Shown here piece after piece: positions 6,151 through 6,693 of a stretch of DNA of 6,693 bases. Where the stretch lies: positions 1 to 6,693 of the forward strand of contig CALMRM010000136.1 in NCBI GenBank assembly GCA_937871605.1, given 5' to 3'. The DNA comes from an uncultured Terriglobus sp. (lineage in GTDB: Bacteria > Acidobacteriota > Terriglobia > Terriglobales > Acidobacteriaceae). The position numbers were made by a program, and so were the translations under genes. Position 1 is the stretch's first letter, and each line of letters opens with the position of its first letter. The notes under the pieces were generated by a model that had not been told where the DNA came from, ran no database searches, and saw only the letters and a list, made by a program, of their open reading frames with translations.

Positions 6151-6693
6151 TCAGCCCTTTCGCAACTGGAAGCTGTGCCGGATCTCTTGCATCTTTGTAG
6201 ACGTCGCCGGATCAGTGTGCAGTCGGCGAAGCATCTCAGACAGAGCGGTAAACAGCAGCGCCAGGAAGAGACCAACTATCGCAGACACCACCGCGATGGC
6301 GAAACGGTTCGGGAAAGTCTTTGGGATCGGGAGCGCCGCCCGGTCAACCACATGGACGCGGGGAACGCCAAAGTTCTCCTGCAAGCGGGCACGCTCAAAC
6401 TGCGAGGCCAGCGATGCTAAGAGGTTTTCGTGGTACGTCACCTCGCGCTGGAGCCGCACCGTGTCCAGACTTTGCGTGGGCAGGTCCTGCCCTGTGGAAC
6501 CGGTAATCCGGGCCTGCAAGGTGTTGATCCTGCCCTGCAGTTCAGTAATCTGCGCGTTCAGGCGCACCATCTCAGGACTTTCCGCCGTAAACGACTGCGA
6601 TGTGGTGGCACGTTGTACCTCCAATGCCACCTCCTGTGAGCGAAGCGTGGCAATCTGGCCCAGGCCCAGGCTGGTCTGCGAGTTGGGCTGCAG
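6151..6693 (-). CDS. Wzz/GumC-like chain-length determinant, C-terminal part (5' end outside window)
   Basis: The last 180 residues are visible; the frame is open to the right edge, so the N-terminal membrane helix and Wzz domain are outside. Proteins of this family span the inner membrane twice and set the chain length of exported polysaccharide. Visible here are a long periplasmic coiled-coil stretch (LNAQITELQGRINTLQARI), the GNVR-type segment with YHENLLASLASQFERARLQE, the short VHVVDRAALPIPKTFPNR before the membrane, and a final helix FAIAVVSAIVGLFLALLF followed by a short basic cytoplasmic tail. No Walker motifs or tyrosine cluster follow, so no tyrosine-kinase domain is fused to it. 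A GTG at 6630 could be mistaken for a start but is internal. Its TGA sits one base before the next gene's TTG. Confidence 0.9.
   Translation of the reverse strand: MQPNSQTSLGLGQIATLRSQEVALEVQRATTSQSFTAESPEMVRLNAQITELQGRINTLQARITGSTGQDLPTQSLDTVRLQREVTYHENLLASLASQFERARLQENFGVPRVHVVDRAALPIPKTFPNRFAIAVVSAIVGLFLALLFTALSEMLRRLHTDPATSTKMQEIRHSFQLRKG
6155..6161 (-). promoter_or_regulatory. Ribosome binding site that places the polymerase-like start at TTG 6149
   Basis: The minus strand reads GAAAGGG, then five bases (CTGAC, which includes the TGA of the upstream gene), then TTG. No ATG or GTG lies nearby in frame. The arrangement suits coupling to termination of the chain-length gene. Confidence 0.6.

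Overview
The window is a GC-rich bacterial surface-polysaccharide locus. Every gene I can support lies on the minus strand, so the locus reads from right to left. It suggests a Gram-negative organism: it has a Wzz/GNVR-type chain-length protein, a Wzy/WaaL-like membrane protein, a dTDP-L-rhamnose gene set, a heptose-bisphosphate phosphatase and an ExoY-like initiating sugar transferase. The style of the proteins makes me think of Acidobacteriota, but this is a weak impression and nothing in the window proves it.

Layout in order of transcription. (1) 6693-6151: C-terminal part of a Wzz/GumC-like chain-length determinant, cut by the window edge. (2) 6149-4851: a polytopic O-antigen polymerase/ligase-like protein, probably starting at TTG one base after the previous stop. 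(3) 4842-3703 rmlB, 3706-2810 rmlA and 2813-1854 rmlD; these three are joined by 4-base ATGA overlaps and form a tight translationally coupled unit with the two genes before them. (4) 1853-1519: a 335-base gap with no convincing gene, but with two hairpins and a spaced short direct repeat. (5) 1518-910: a GmhB-like phosphatase whose zinc-binding residues are mostly replaced. (6) 909-754: a short gap with hairpins and a possible glycosyltransferase-like remnant. (7) 753-25: a short (242 aa) ExoY/WbaP-type phosphoglycosyl transferase. (8) A 17-base tandem repeat runs over its stop codon to the left edge.

How the genes fit together (inference from family roles): the sugar transferase would load the first sugar phosphate on undecaprenyl phosphate. 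RmlA, RmlB and RmlD would supply dTDP-L-rhamnose with an RmlC encoded elsewhere. The polytopic protein would polymerise or ligate repeat units in the periplasm, and the Wzz-like protein would set chain length. GmhB suggests that a heptose is also made. No flippase, rmlC or complete glycosyltransferase gene is inside the window.

I see no mobile element, CRISPR array, tRNA or rRNA. I do not see an undescribed system here. The points most worth a second look are the altered GmhB zinc site, the missing rmlC, the structured 335-base gap and the 17-base repeat that re-creates the same C-terminus and stop in each copy.
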